A stretch of 64,000 nt of DNA from Pezicula radicicola (GCA_003008705.1 PDUO01000027.1:780029-844028); one strand, 5' to 3'; shown: positions 50,102-62,178, counted from the stretch's first letter. Made by a program: numbers and translations. Notes: generated by a model not told the origin, from the sequence alone.

Positions 50102-51650
50102 ATGGCAGACTCGTCATTGCCATCACTCCCATTGCCAACTGGCATCACGGAATCATACTTACCGTCCCATGATCTCACCTATCACATCCTCTCTGCAGGA
50201 CAACGAGGAAAGCCTCTCATCCTTCTCCTCCATGGCTTTCCAGAGCTCGCCTTCTCTTGGCGGAAGATCATGGCACCAATATCCTCCCTCGGCTATTTTG
50301 TTGTAGCATACGACCAGCGAGGTTATGGACGAACCCAAGGCTGGGATACGAGATCGTTTCAGGAGGTCGATTTAAATACCTTTTGCCTTACGCGTCTTGT
50401 TGGTGACGCTGTTGTTCTTGTTAATGCGCTTGGTTATAAGGAGGTAGCATGCGTGATTGGACATGATTTTGGTGCTGTTGGGTCGAGCTTGTGTGCCTTG
50501 ATGAGGCCCGATATGTTTAAATCGTAAGTGTATATTTCACTATTAGTGCAAGCCATGTCCAGTTTCCCAATATCAACGCATTATTGGCGATGGGGTTTTG
50601 CGGTCAGCGCCGGACTTTGTGTTCTGTGCTTGTGAGTTAATGATGCGCTTAACTCATGACCCTGCTTCCTATTTCCAGATTACCAATTCATTTGATTGAG
50701 TAATTCACTTAGCTCACTTGAAATGAGTAAGTCGCTTGAGTAACATGGCACTATTCGAGGAGGGTATCATGAAATTAAGTGATTCATGACCCCATCGGCA
50801 AAATGTCCCAATTCAAGCCAGCAGCCCAAGGAAAAGTTCTACATAAAAACAGGCGGAAGAGAATGCTATGAAATCAAGTTCTGACAAGTTACACAGGGTG
50901 ATAATGATGTCGCATCCATTCAAAGGCTCTCCGAATCTACCATTCGACATTATATCCAATCCTCCCAAAACATCTCCAAAATACAATCTCGACGAGGACC
51001 TCGCCTCTCTTCCCTATCCCCGAAAGCACTACAAATGGTATTACTCCGCACAACCAGCCGCACATGAGATGGACGAGCCAAAGTCCGAATTACACAAGTT
51101 CCTACGAGGTTATTTCCATCTGAAATCTGCAGACTGGGATGGTAACAAACCTAGACCTCTCAATGCCATGGTTGCTACCGAGATGGAGAAACTCCCTTTC
51201 TACTATGTTATGCCACTAAAAAGTAACATGCGCGAATCAGTAGATCTGCTTATGCGAGAAGAGGACCCAAAGGAAGTTGAATCAAAGAGTTCATCTTGGC
51301 TTCCAGACGCAGATCTTGATGTCTACGTACAAGAATGGTCACGAAATGGGTTCCAAGGTGGACTGAATTGGTATCGCGTATCAACAGATCCTGGAAAGTA
51401 TATGAAAGATGTCGAGTTATTTGCAGGAAGGAAAATTGAAGTACCGTCATTGTTCATAGCTGGAAAACAGGACTGGGGGACGTATCAGGAACCGGGTGTT
51501 GTAGAGAAGATGGGTGAGGTTTGTACGAAGTTTAGAGGTGTTGAGTTGGTGGATGGTGCTGGGCATTGGGTTCAGCAGGAACAACCGGAGAAGGTCTTTG
51601 AGATTGTGGAGCGCTTCTTAAAAGATGTTAAGATTGAGGCTGTATCCTAG
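50102..51650 (+). CDS. Epoxide hydrolase, alpha/beta-hydrolase fold
   Basis: Exons 50102-50523 and 50897-51650 give 391 residues. The 373-base intron splits MFKS from VIMMSHPFKGSP with exact phase. Converts epoxides to vicinal diols through a covalent alkyl-enzyme ester. Landmarks: HGFPE oxyanion motif, YDQRGYG, nucleophile Asp122 in GHDFGAVGS, Asp333 in GKQDWG as charge-relay acid, His364 in GAGHWVQQE. Candidate lid tyrosines are in YKWYYSA and FYYV. There is no signal peptide, so it is likely cytosolic or peroxisomal. Length is in the family range. Substrate is unknown; roles in detoxification or secondary metabolism are both possible. Fluoroacetate-dehalogenase-type relatives share the fold, but the HGFPE motif and sequence favour epoxide hydrolase. 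Confidence 0.88.
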
Positions 51651-51794
51651 TAGTCTCCAATTTGTTTTAGGTATTGTTTTATATGCTTGATAACTTCGCC
51701 ATTAGCCGCTGCATTGAATGCAGGAGCCTTTGATTAGCGTAAAAAATATTTTTTTAAAAAAAGGAAAAAAGGAAAGCCCCAGCAGTTCTAATAA

Positions 51795-52910
51795 ATGCTC
51801 CCAGGTCTTATCTGTATCAATCCTGTACCTCAAAAATATATGGAAGTTACTCTGTACTGTACATACGATTACCTGAATTACTTAATTAACGAGTCTGTTC
51901 CTGACGAGAAAGCATTAGTGAATTCTATCAGCAAAGGTATCAAAGTCAAGGCGCTGATAATTTGCAATCCACACAATCCGTTGGGTATTATAAATCATTG
52001 CAGATGCAAAATTTCTTATAATAACTATCAACAGGCCGTTGCTATACCGCCGAGGCGCTAAAAGAGCTCTTCGTTCTCTGTGCCAAGTATCAGATTCACC
52101 TTATCAGCGATGAAGTTTATGCTCTCTCTGTATTTGTATTTGGCGTTGACGGCACATCATTCACCTCTGTATTGTCTGTTGACCCTACTAGTCTACTCAA
52201 CGGTGACAGGATTCATGTTCTTTATGGTCTTTTCAAGGTTTGTTATCCTTCACGTAGGTTAAGCAAGAGTCATGTTAAGAAAAGGTGTAGGATTTTGGAG
52301 CAGCAGGTCTACGTATTGGATATCTCATTACCTATAATACGCAGCTGTCGATGGCAACGCGTACCTTAGGGTAAGATTGCCATCAAAACCCTGTTTGCCA
52401 ATATCTAGGTAACTGACTTGATAATCAAGGCGTTTCCACTGGCTCTCAGGAATCTCATGCGCAATTGCTACAATGATTCTAGAGGATAGATTTTTGACTA
52501 CGGAGTTTCTACGCAAAAGTCGCTCGTTACTCTCTGAGCACTACATTCTAGCGATGCAAATGTTAACACAGGCCGGTATTTCTTATTATAAAAGAGGGCA
52601 AGTTACTTTATTCTACCTCTTCGAATCGTCTAATAATCACAGGAATGCTGGTTTCTTTTTGTGGATAGATCTGTCCCCATTTTTGGTGCTTGAGGAAGGG
52701 GGCAAGGAAGGAGAGAGGGACGATGCATGGGATGCAGAGAAGGAGTTGTAAAGTAAGCTCTTCAAGTCTGGAGTTGAAATGTCAATTGGGTTTGCATATT
52801 ACAATGAGGAGCCAGGTTGGTTCCGTGTTATCTTTCAGTTGAGAGTGATGTTCTTGAGGAGGGCCTCAGAAGGTGAATATTTATACCCTAGCATTTTCAA
52901 ATTTCACTAA
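51795..52910 (+). pseudogene. Class I/II aminotransferase (ACC-synthase-like), 5'-truncated and disrupted
   Basis: Exon-like pieces 51795-51984, 52035-52237, 52291-52370, 52430-52597 and 52643-52900 join in phase with consensus introns (the fourth GC-AG). They encode the PLP-enzyme landmarks KVKALIICNPHNPLG, HLISDEVYALSVF, YGLFK then DFGAAGLRIG (the Schiff-base lysine region, with the usual Ser before Lys now Phe), SGISCAIATMILEDR, and NAGFFLWIDLSPFL. Three breaks are visible. The N-terminal roughly 130-150 residues of the fold have no counterpart upstream. An in-frame TAA lies at 52749-52751 before the conserved SKLFKSGVEM block. A one-base deletion near 52830 shifts the frame after PGWFRVIF. 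It sits 145 bases after the epoxide hydrolase. Confidence 0.8.
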
Positions 52911-53299
52911 CATAAGCACAGAATCATCAAAACTGTAAAATCATAAATAGACAGCAGGGAATAGCTTGCAAAAGAAATGGCCAACTAAGTAAGCTCCAGA
53001 TACGCTTAGCGAGGAATGATTTTTCATAACTCGGCATTTCCTTCCTCCCCTGAAGAGCCTTTTTCTATCCACTGGGAGAGGTATATCGGGTCGTAAAAAG
53101 GCTTAGTGAAGAGAAGAGGCCCAGTTGAGGCGAGTTGCAGTAGATCTTTAGAGTTCAAAACCTGCCGCCCATTTGATCGGATTATCACTTCACTTTACTA
53201 TCCATCTATTCGAAATGACTTGCTATTTATTTCAAGCGACATACCCTAACAGAAAACCCCATATTGAAAATATGCCACCAGAAGCAACCTGAGATGGGT
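52911..53299. other. Intergenic, no gene recognised
   Basis: Lies between the aminotransferase relic and the 3' end of the minus-strand transporter. No frame with family features. Confidence 0.45.
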
Positions 53300-55031
53300 T
53301 TAAACCTTGTCCACCTCCTCTATCGCAGCTTCTTCCTTGCCGTTCCTCAACCTCTGACCACGCCACTGTACAAACATTGTAGGGAGAATGCTGACACCAA
53401 TTATGAGTGCACTCGCTACCCCAGCACTGGCAGCCACTCCCACATTTGTGAACATGTCAGGGAACCTAAAGTGATCACTGGTCAGTTGTGTCATATGATG
53501 GAACGGTAAAGACACCCACCAGAAAGGACCAATAAATCCCCATGTCTGACGGACAAAGGTAATGAAGACGCCAATACTGGCCGATTCCTCAAGGTGACAA
53601 TCGACGGCATAAGTAATCAAGACAGTCGTAACGATTTGGTTGCCGACACCCGCAATGGCGATTCCAATTACTGGGGTAATATTCCAATGGCCTTCAGGGG
53701 CTTCTTGAGTACGGACCAAGAAGACCACGACACCAACAATTGTAAAGATAAATCCACTATAACTCAACCAGAGCCGATACTCTGGTGCTGGACGTACACC
53801 AGTCCTTTTCGTACGCAAGTTCATCCAAGTATCGGAAAGAACTCCACCGAGTTGCTCTCCAATTACTGATCCAATGATGATGCCCAAGAATTGAAGGCCG
53901 AGTTGTTGTGAGTTGAACATAAACTTTTCGCCGAACAGCTGAGGAAGTTCCACGGTTATCAGCACACTACCGAAAAGAAAATTCATGGCGTATGCAATGG
54001 CTGGAATGAGGATGCACATGTATCGGTACAGGAATAGTGGTTGGATGAACTCATATAAGCTGAAAGGCTTTGGGTCGATGCGCTTGAATGTGAAGTATTC
54101 TTGCTTGAAGTCGGAGCCTTGGTGAGAAACACCAGTTCGGATGTATCGAGTCTCAGGGCCGAAAAAGACGTAAAGTATGAATTGTACTCCATTTATCTGA
54201 GATCGCGTTAGCATTGGCAGACAAATATTTGCAACGGGCTTACCATAGCTAAGATATAATAAATCCAACGATAGCCGACATGGAATGCGACAAATCCAAA
54301 AATAAAAGGGGACAGAGGGACACCTAAAGTAACCATTAAAGTCCAGATACCGATATACCGAGCTCGGTCCTTCTTAAAGAAAGTCTCGGTGACTACTACA
54401 CTTCCAATTGCAGCAGCTGGGCTAATAAAGAACGCCACGATAGCTCTACATGCTGCCATCGAAGCATAGTCAGGACTTTTCGCACAGCCGATATTGCCAA
54501 TGAGGCTGACAATAAGCGATATAAGGAATATTGGACGTCGTCCAAAGCGGTTTGATAATGGCTTCCAAAAGAGAGGCGCGCCACCGAGAATTGCAATTTG
54601 TAAAGATGTAAGATATGTTGTTCGTTGAAGGCTTACACCAAGATCCACGGCAATGGTTTCATACGCAGGAATAATTGCGGAAGCTGTGAAGGTTGACATG
54701 CAAGCATGGATCGCGACGAGGACGAGGTTTACGACTTTCTGATAAAGTAATTAGAAGTAAACCAAGCAATATAGTTAGTAGCTAAGAGTTGGCATACCTG
54801 CCAATTCGGCCAATTGTACGGATCGGCGCTTCCAGGACCTGGGACTGGGTCGAGATCCAAAGTTCCATGTCGTTGAAGAAGATAGTCTCTATGATAATTT
54901 GAAAGGCCAACGCCGCCATTGGAATTGAGGTATGTGGCTTGTGTGTCGATATGCTCGATTTGAACTTTGTCCTTGGTATTCTGGGACGTGGCGCTGCTAT
55001 GAGCCTCTGAGGCTGATTGAATTTCTGCCAT
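53300..55031 (-). CDS. Major facilitator superfamily transporter (DHA1-like)
   Basis: Four exons read downward: 55031-54798, 54738-54244, 54196-53520, 53465-53300, giving 523 residues. Plasma-membrane secondary transporter. The first 75 residues are a hydrophilic N-terminus ending DPYNWPNW, a common feature of fungal drug:H+ antiporters. About 12 hydrophobic segments follow. Motif A is seen as LSNRFGRRPIF, and ISPAAAIGSVVVTETFF fits the family's TM4-TM5 region. The last intron is 54 bases, a multiple of three, so it can be missed; splicing it joins GPFW to FPDMFTNVG, as expected for the family. The ATG is the first in frame after the upstream leader. Substrate unknown. No regulator is adjacent. 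Confidence 0.9.
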
Positions 55032-55836
55032 GGCCAAACAAGCCTTTTGGAGATGCAGCCACGACTTGGCAGGTCCAAAAGCGTCGTATTAGGTGTGGAA
55101 GGTTGACCTGAATATATAATTACGAGAGCTCCAGCCTTGGTCGCTTAAAATGAATGACAAGTGATTGCGTTCAAGTTCAGATGATGAGACGAAAGACGTT
55201 CATTTTCGTCGAGTTCCTTCAGGAGATATATATGGGCCATGATGGATATCTGGAGCCTCCGCATCAGATAAACATGGGGCCCCAAACTCCGCCTCGCCGT
55301 GTACTGCAGGTACAGTTGTTGGAGTTATTGGAGTGCGAGAATCGGATGGTCTCCCCACACTTCCCCACAAAGCTCCAACTGCCATAATGCAAAATGGAGC
55401 CTCACAGGGCTGCAAAATTGAAAGCCGGAGCCCTTGCGAACCCCGGAAATCACCAAAAGGACCAGCGGAAGCAACGGCTTCGGGCCGTCTTTTAGGATGA
55501 TTTCCCCAGTTTGGACGAGTACGACACCGGACGGTGCACGGGGCTTGGAGGCGCCGATGCAGTGCTTTTTCTATTTTTACGGCGTTGGGTGCTCACTGTT
55601 CAGTGAATGATCTCGGTTGTGCAACATAGTATGTCGGTCGTAGAAAGGTCTCTTTGGGCATTTTCGAGTAAACTTCGAATAATACACGTGAGAAAGACTT
55701 CCGCGGGTTCTCGCTTATAAGCTGGCTTGTCATCACGAGAATCTCTGCGCATCTTTTAGTCGTAGGTATGCATGGAGCTGTCTCACTTGGAGACTTCTCG
55801 CGACAGTAGCAACACCTCTTTTACCATAATTAAGTC
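55032..55836. other. Intergenic: MFS promoter and downstream end of the rhodopsin-domain gene
   Basis: Frames up to 77 codons are present without domains. Nothing supported. Confidence 0.45.
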
Positions 55837-57181
55837 TTATATTTCATCGTTACTTTCACATCGTAACATCGCTGGTAAGTATGTATCCTCGCTTACATGA
55901 TAACAACTGTCACCTTGTTCGCCTCGCCGAAAGTTGCTTACGAGTTCTCGAAGACGCTGGTTTTCCTTCGCAGCCTTGGCGTGTGAAGCTATACAGATAT
56001 TACACCAATCCTCGAGGTCTACTGGAGGAGTAATAGTCTGGATTCTATTTTCCGCCGCCGGCTGTGATTCGCTCTCTAAAGAGATAGCTGTGCTCGTACT
56101 AAATCTACTGCTATTACAGGTAGAAACACTATATATTCAGTGAATGATTACCATAATGTACTGAAAAGGAATAATACTACGAACCTTTGTAGTTTCCTGA
56201 TTTGGCGACCAGCAACCTTGAGCAATGGCCTAAGTATTGCAAGAGATGCTGCAATGATGCCGATTCCAACTTCGAGAAGGCTTAAGATGCTGATAGGAAG
56301 CAGGTTATCTATAGTTATTAGTGGGGTGACTTTCCCAACTGTTTTTAAGTAGAGTTTTACGCTTACAAGTAAGATCCCCTGGTTGGCCCAAGCCCCCAAT
56401 AAAATTAAATCTTGCAATGTTGACGCCGCTAGTGCTGTAGACTGTGAGTATAGATTGTACCAACTTCTATTGCCATTTTCAACGAACCTAATACCCAACC
56501 CTAGAACGAACCCTACATCGATTTTGACTCTTCCCTTCATCTGTGTATTCCAAATTAGAAACATTGGCAGAAGTGCAAATATTCCGTCCGTAACGAAACT
56601 AATGGCAGCATTCGTGTATACTAGGCCAATAAATACAGATCTACTAATACAAGTCCCCTGAATAGACCGGTCCCAATAAAATGGTATCGGTAAGCACTGA
56701 AGCGTTGCTACCAGCAGGAAAGGTATCCCGCAGAGGCTATAAACATACACTGTCCAGAGGATAATATGCCGTGCTGAATTCTGTTCTGCTAGGCGAAGTA
56801 GCAATATCGCGATAGCAATTTTCAATGTAACTGTGTTGCCGCAGTATATAATTTCCTGAACGTAAAAAATCTACACTTGTTAGATTTATTTTCTAGATTC
56901 TAACGAAGCAAAGCGATTCTATCTACCTTTAGTATTAATTTCACATCCTCCGAAGACAAATCTCTAGCCTGCTGGCCTGCACCGAGTCGTATTGCCACAA
57001 TTGCAAAACTAATAAAGATAGTAAAGAATAAAAGCGATAGTAGAATAAGAAGGTCATCAATACCAAGACTTCTGACCATAAACTTCCGCACGTAGAGTCG
57101 AGCCCCAACGGTGAGCCAACATAGGACAAGAAGTACTAGTAGTAGTCCATATATTGTTGATTGCTGTGGCGGGTCACTCAT
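55837..57181 (-). CDS. Fungal rhodopsin-domain integral membrane protein (SAT4/PTH11-like, no CFEM)
   Basis: Five exons read downward: 57181-56927, 56870-56495, 56441-56367, 56308-56185, 56128-55837. They give 373 residues with all phases consistent. Seven hydrophobic segments span about residues 10-290: YGLLLVLLVLCWLTVGARLYVR, then LGIDDLLILLSLLFF, FYVQEIIYCGNTVTLKIAIAILLLR, LCGIPFLLVATLQCLP, FVTDGIFALLPMFLIW, VDVGF-type VKIDVGFVLGLG, and SLLEVGIGIIAASLAILRPL. This is the DUF3433-unrelated 'Rhodopsin domain' family common in Pezizomycotina. The cytoplasmic tail (from about residue 280) is Ser/Glu-rich with DLEDWCNICIASHAKAAKENQRL. There is no N-terminal CFEM domain, unlike PTH11 itself. Ligand and role are unknown; some relatives are putative receptors. 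Confidence 0.8.
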
Positions 57182-57782
57182 CTTCAGAAAGAACGGAAGA
57201 AACTGCAGGCCACAAAAACAAGCACGGCGCTTCACCACCTCAAATAAGCAGCTACAAAAGTTTACAGCAAAGCTATGACCATTGAACTTCTTAAGGTCTG
57301 TTTGGAGATAAAGTTTGCCGTCTCGCCTAATGTGATCGTGAGCTTCCGCTTTGGCTTGTAGCAAGTTGCGAGTAGCGGGGTAGTCTCAATTAGTGTTTTG
57401 GCTCGAGCTTCTATGGCAATACTTTTATTGTAAGATTTACACTACTGCAGCCGCATTTTACGCTGGCGGATGCACTTTTGCTTTCAATTGTGATGCGTTA
57501 AGCGACGACACCAAGAATTTTGCCTTTTTTCTTGACAATACTTCGACTCAAAATCGTGGGAAATGGACGAAGTAATGGATCTCAACCAGGTTCCCCATTA
57601 CGAAGTAATTATCTTACACATGAGTAATCATAAATTTAATCGGCAGTGCAAAGATGACCAAAAGATAAACTTTAGTCTGACTCGACATCCAAAACCTAAC
57701 CAACAAGATGTCCCTTCTAGCCCCTCTTCTACTTCTTCTACGCTTCCAAACAGAACTCTCGTGTCCCCTCCTCCACCGCTCT
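57182..57782. other. Intergenic, no gene recognised
   Basis: Lies between the start of the rhodopsin-domain gene and the 3' end of the amidase gene. The first frame of the former extends upstream to 57364 without family similarity. Confidence 0.45.
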
Positions 57783-59922
57783 TCACAAAAATTCCAACTC
57801 AGCCCCTACCCGTCCATTCTTTCCATAAACGACAGCAACAACCATAACCCTGTCAATCTCGGCCACATCTCCATGCCCCGTCGGCGAAATACACGACTCT
57901 GTCTCAGCCGTCCACTTATCATTTTGGGTGGTACAGACATTTACAGGCACACCATCGACATAAACGATCATCCTGTCAATACCATCATCATCACTACCCG
58001 CTTCCACAGTCCCAGCCAATTTCAACAAAGTATGACCATTGTCCGCAACGAAAGTGTGACTTTCGACAGTGATATGGGGTTTCCCTTCAGCTGTACTCTT
58101 TGATGTCGTCTTCACGATAAAATCGCTATCTACCTCTGGCGTCCCGCCTGGCGCTTTCCTACCATGTCTCTCGTTTTCAAAAGCCGACGCAAACCCCAAT
58201 AGCTCGGCATCTGCGTATGCTTTTCCTGCAAATGTTAGACCGACAGGCATCTGGGTATCGGCCATAACACCCATCGGAACTGTGACACTTGGGATTCCTA
58301 AATGCCGGAGTATGCGATTGCCATTCGAGTACATGACACCGTTTTTCCAGGCGCCATCAGCTGCCTTCTCGTTCTTATCAGCAGCTGCAGGACCGACGTC
58401 CGCGTTTGCGGGAAAAATAAGAGCGTCGAAGCCTTGATTTTCTATCCAGTCTTCAAAATCGACTTTGCGGCGATTTTCGAGTGCTGTGAGTGCTGCTTGC
58501 ATGCCTGGTAGTGAGGTGATGGGCGGCCGGTTGGGAGTGATAAGCGCGATAAGCTCAGAATAAGGAATTGGGGCGCCGAGTCGAGTGTATCGATCTGGGA
58601 GAGCTCCTGGTGGATGGGGGAAAATATGGGAAGCATCAACAGTGGCAAGCGTGTTGCAGGAGGGATTGTTATTAGCAATTAGGAAATCGTCCCAGGCGTA
58701 GGCGACGAGATGGCGACGTTCCATGGAGTTCCAGGCTTTTGTGAGGCCTTCGTCGATGGAGGCTCCAGTTTCTGTGAGATCTTCATCTCGCGCGACTTGA
58801 ATGGGCCTTGCAAAGTTGGCGCTGACCGTGTCGTGTAGGCTCATCAGTGGGAAAGGCGTTTCGACGACGGTTGCCCCTAAGGATTCCAGAGATACTTTGG
58901 CTTGGTGCCATAGATCGATTATACTTTGGCGTGTTTCTATAGGGCAGTTCAATTCCTCGGAATTACCAATGTACATTTTTGGCACGCCGAGACGCTTTCC
59001 ACGCAAGGAATTTGGATCGGCTAGGCTCTTGAAGCTTGATGGTCTAACTTCTGATGGATCGGGGAGGCTGATGAACGGCTGATGACGCCAAAAGTCGCCT
59101 GTTGTACATTCATCTTTGACCACGATAATGTCCAGGATTTCAAACATATCTCTCATGGTTCTAGTATGTGGAACGACAACATCGCATGTGGGGTACAGAG
59201 GCCAGTTTCCTTGAATTGAGATGAGTCCACGCGAAGGCGTATAAGCGACAAGACCATTATTAGAAGCTGGACTTCGTCCCGACGAGACTGTCTCCTCAGC
59301 CATTCCAAAAGCTGCAAAGCTTGCAGCTGTAGAAGTTGCAGATCCATTGGATGATCCAGATGCAAAAGCTGCAGTTAGGTACTCTGGATTGTATGGACTT
59401 TCTGCGCGACCATACACACCTCGCTGCATACCACCAGCTGCCATGGGAGGCATGTTTGTTCTTCCAATAAGTACTGCACCAGAATCTTGAAGGAGCTTTA
59501 CAGTGAAGGCATCGTCACTGGCGATTAAGTCCTTGAATGCTGGCGATCCAGCCGCCACGGTCATCCCTTTCACTTTGTAGCTGTCTTTGACTGTGAAGGG
59601 GATACCTTCTAGCGGTCCCAGTGGGACACCCCTTGCTCTTCGATCATCAGATGCTGCTGCTTGTTTGAATACTGAACGGTTGATGACTGGTATAGAGTTC
59701 AGCTTCCCTCGCCGATCGTAGAGTGCGATTCGACGAAGGTAACGTGCCACCAAGTCGACGCTGGATGTCCATCCTTGGTCAAGAGCAACACGGAGATCGT
59801 TGATATCTGCCTCTACTATACTCAGTCCTTCCTGGACGTCTGAATCTATCTGTTGAAGCTGAAATAGGCATTAGCTTTGACATCTATGAGAATATGAACG
59901 AAGGTATCCTTACATCGCCCAT
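57783..59922 (-). CDS. Amidase-signature family protein with C-terminal extension
   Basis: Exon 1 is only nine bases (59922-59914, MGD); intron 59913-59859; exon 2 59858-57783; 694 residues. Hydrolyses amide bonds with a Ser-cisSer-Lys triad. Catalytic Lys94 is in FTVKDSYK, cis-Ser about 173 in ASGSSNGSA, and the nucleophile about Ser196 in EETVSSGRSPASNNG. GTxTGGSxR is replaced by the EETVSSGRSPAS variant, which is seen in a fungal subgroup of glutamyl-tRNA amidotransferase-A-like enzymes. The conserved fold continues to about residue 580 (PSVTVPMGVMADTQMPVGL). About 110 further residues (MIVYVDGVPVNVC, VMVVAVVYGKNGRVG) form a beta-rich C-terminal extension. There is no signal peptide. Natural substrate is unknown. 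The amidase and the HRI1-like gene are divergent across about 370 bases. Confidence 0.9.
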
Positions 59923-60294
59923 TGTGATTGGTTAGATTTATAACTAGATAGGTAAATTACGATATGTTGTATAATGTATAAAATTATTACCACTGTGGTT
60001 ACCTGGAAATCCAATTTGGTGTAGTTGATATGTAACATGGCAGATCTCCGACTTTATGCTTCCCTCCGCCATCGCGGATTCCCGCCGCTTGCGGATCTCC
60101 GACATAAGCGAGCATCTGCACCAGTGATGGTTTTCTTCCGCCCAGAAAATATGCATCGTATTACGTTTGGTCTGCACTCAAAACTGCGGGATCGGAGCAA
60201 TAACGGGGAAAATGAGTGTTATAAGAAGCGACGGAGAGCAAGTGCGGGGATAGTAGAGACTGCTGTATGCATTCAACTTAATGGGATTCCTACA
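59923..60294. promoter_or_regulatory. Shared divergent promoter region, amidase / HRI1-like gene
   Basis: The two starts face away from each other across 372 bases. The HRI1-like frame stays open back to 60025, but that part is Arg-rich without family similarity. It contains two direct copies of GATCTCCGAC (60043 and 60095). Confidence 0.4.
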
Positions 60295-61028
60295 ATGGCA
60301 CCGGAACTTCTCCAGCGGGTAAGCATACGATGGCTGCCCGAGCCAGCATATGAAGATACCGATACTATAGCTCTTAATGTCGGTGGATATTTCTTGGATT
60401 TGCGAGTTGCGAAGAAGGATGGCTCAATTCAATGGAGTCGAGCTGGCGAGCGGAAAGTTCTCTCACAGAAGCCATGTCAGGAATACAATACCTGCACGAG
60501 AATAAGGACTAATGATCGATAGTCTCGTACCAATGGACTCATATAATTGATTCGCTCAACCTCACAGACCCAGACGATGCCACCTGGGACTGGGAGAAGT
60601 TGGGCAATGGCCGTGCTTTCGAGGCTGGGGTCTCGAAATGTCCTCATAGGAACGGTGCCCTCACGCAGTACGAAGAAATCTGGCAGAGAGTGACGCGCAA
60701 AGGACCAGAAGGTTGTTTGTCGTCGTGGATTCTTCAAAGTGTGGATGGCACGACGTTTGTGGGATTGGTTGGGGCGACGTTCTTGGGGATGCGCAAAACT
60801 CTCGATATATGTGACGGGAATTTTGGGGTGCGTCGAGAGCAGTGGAACTCAGAGAAGCGTGCTTGGGAGGTGACTTTTGTCGGTGGTGACGTTGAGGAGA
60901 TCCCAAGAGTTGCCAATTTCAGCTCGCTCGATATGAGCAAGTGGTGTTTAGGGGCAGAGGTGGTCTTGAGTGCAAGTACTTACATTGTACGGGCCTTAGA
61001 GAGAGAAAGTTCGACTAATAGTGATTGA
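60295..61028 (+). CDS. HRI1: HRI1-like protein
   Basis: Exons 60295-60475 and 60523-61028 give 228 residues, close to yeast Hri1 (about 244). Hri1 is a small cytosolic protein with two lipocalin-like barrels that interacts with casein kinase Hrr25; its biochemical role is unclear. The start MAPELLQRVSIRWLPEPAYE is chosen because VSIRWLPEP begins the family domain, and an upstream in-frame extension to 60025 is unlike it. The 47-base intron (GTCAGG donor, GGACTAATG branch) joins at phase 1 to SYQWTHIIDS, the conserved first-domain end. The second domain includes GALTQYEEIWQRV, SSWILQSVDGTTFVGLVGATFLG and WNSEKRAWEVTF. The assignment rests on pattern recognition of the fungal family and would benefit from a profile search. 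Confidence 0.65.
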
Positions 61029-62178
61029 CTGGTTCAATTATTTTATCAATTATCCGCTAAAATGAATTTTTTAGGCGAGAAACTTAAGATCGACTATGAA
61101 TTTGTGAACTAACATGTATTTACTAAATCAACCCAGTGCAAGAAAACCTAATTCCCACAACTTCCTTCACTTTTGGTTGGTCGCATACCGAGGTATATTT
61201 TCGTAACTTTGAGCCCTTGTTATTGAGGATAGTAGGATAAGCGAGCTACTTAAATTAACTAAGAGACTTATCCTACGCACACGACTAAGAAACAGATGAG
61301 ATGTTTTAGTTTAGGCAGGAGAATTGCCCACTATGGCCGTTATAATGCACTTTGTACTTAGGTATCTAGAAAGTGATTTGTGTTATTAGTTGAGTTAGCG
61401 AGACATCGCCATTTTAGCAGCACTTAGTGGTGAGTGGAAAACTACTAGATACATCCTAGAGTTTGTAAGTCTACTTGACAAAATAGTTGAAATTCTCTTC
61501 GCTTTCAAATCATTGGGTTACAGAAACAAAATCTCCATTGCTACGGCGAATATCGCTTCGATAGTTCACTGCTTAGGAAACTCCGGTGGAGGGGCTGAAA
61601 AGATCCATGACGAAAATGCACTTTATTTAGGATTAGGTTTATAATTGGAACTGTAGCTAAGAAATTCGAAAATCTACTCTAAGCACCCACTGTCCTACTT
61701 AGAGCAGACTTCTTGCAGCGGGAATGTGCGGCTTGGCACAACCCCCACTGTCTGTTAAATGGGCGGAAATATGCTAGCGAGCAGGCTTATCAGCGGCGGA
61801 AAAGTGCTAGCGGTCCTGTACAGAGCAGTAGCTAGGGCTTGATTAACTTGCATCGTAGATCGGACCTTGGTAGTCTTTTTTCCCTACAAAGTACCGTGTA
61901 TAGCGTAGCTGATGTACAGTACCCCGCCATATGACCATAGCTTTAGCAACAGTCACCGCATCTCCTCTTTCATAGTTAGGAAGATACAGTACACTGGCAA
62001 CCCCAGACTTGCCCAGCTTCCATCGGCTGGTAAAATCAGAGCATCTCCACAGACCCCAAATGTCCTTTATCTGGCAGCCAAGTAATTGCCTTGATGGCTA
62101 CCATTTTCAGATACCGGAAGCGGAGTTCTGCGATACAACTGAGCCACCATTCTTCTTAGGCTCAAGTGACTGCCTTGC
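61029..62178. other. Intergenic, permease promoter at its end
   Basis: AT-rich DNA without a gene. Only chance frames. Confidence 0.5.

Noticed and set aside
60025..60294. N-terminal 90-residue extension of the HRI1-like protein
   Set aside because: Arg-rich, contains direct DNA repeats, and precedes the family start; more likely leader or promoter.
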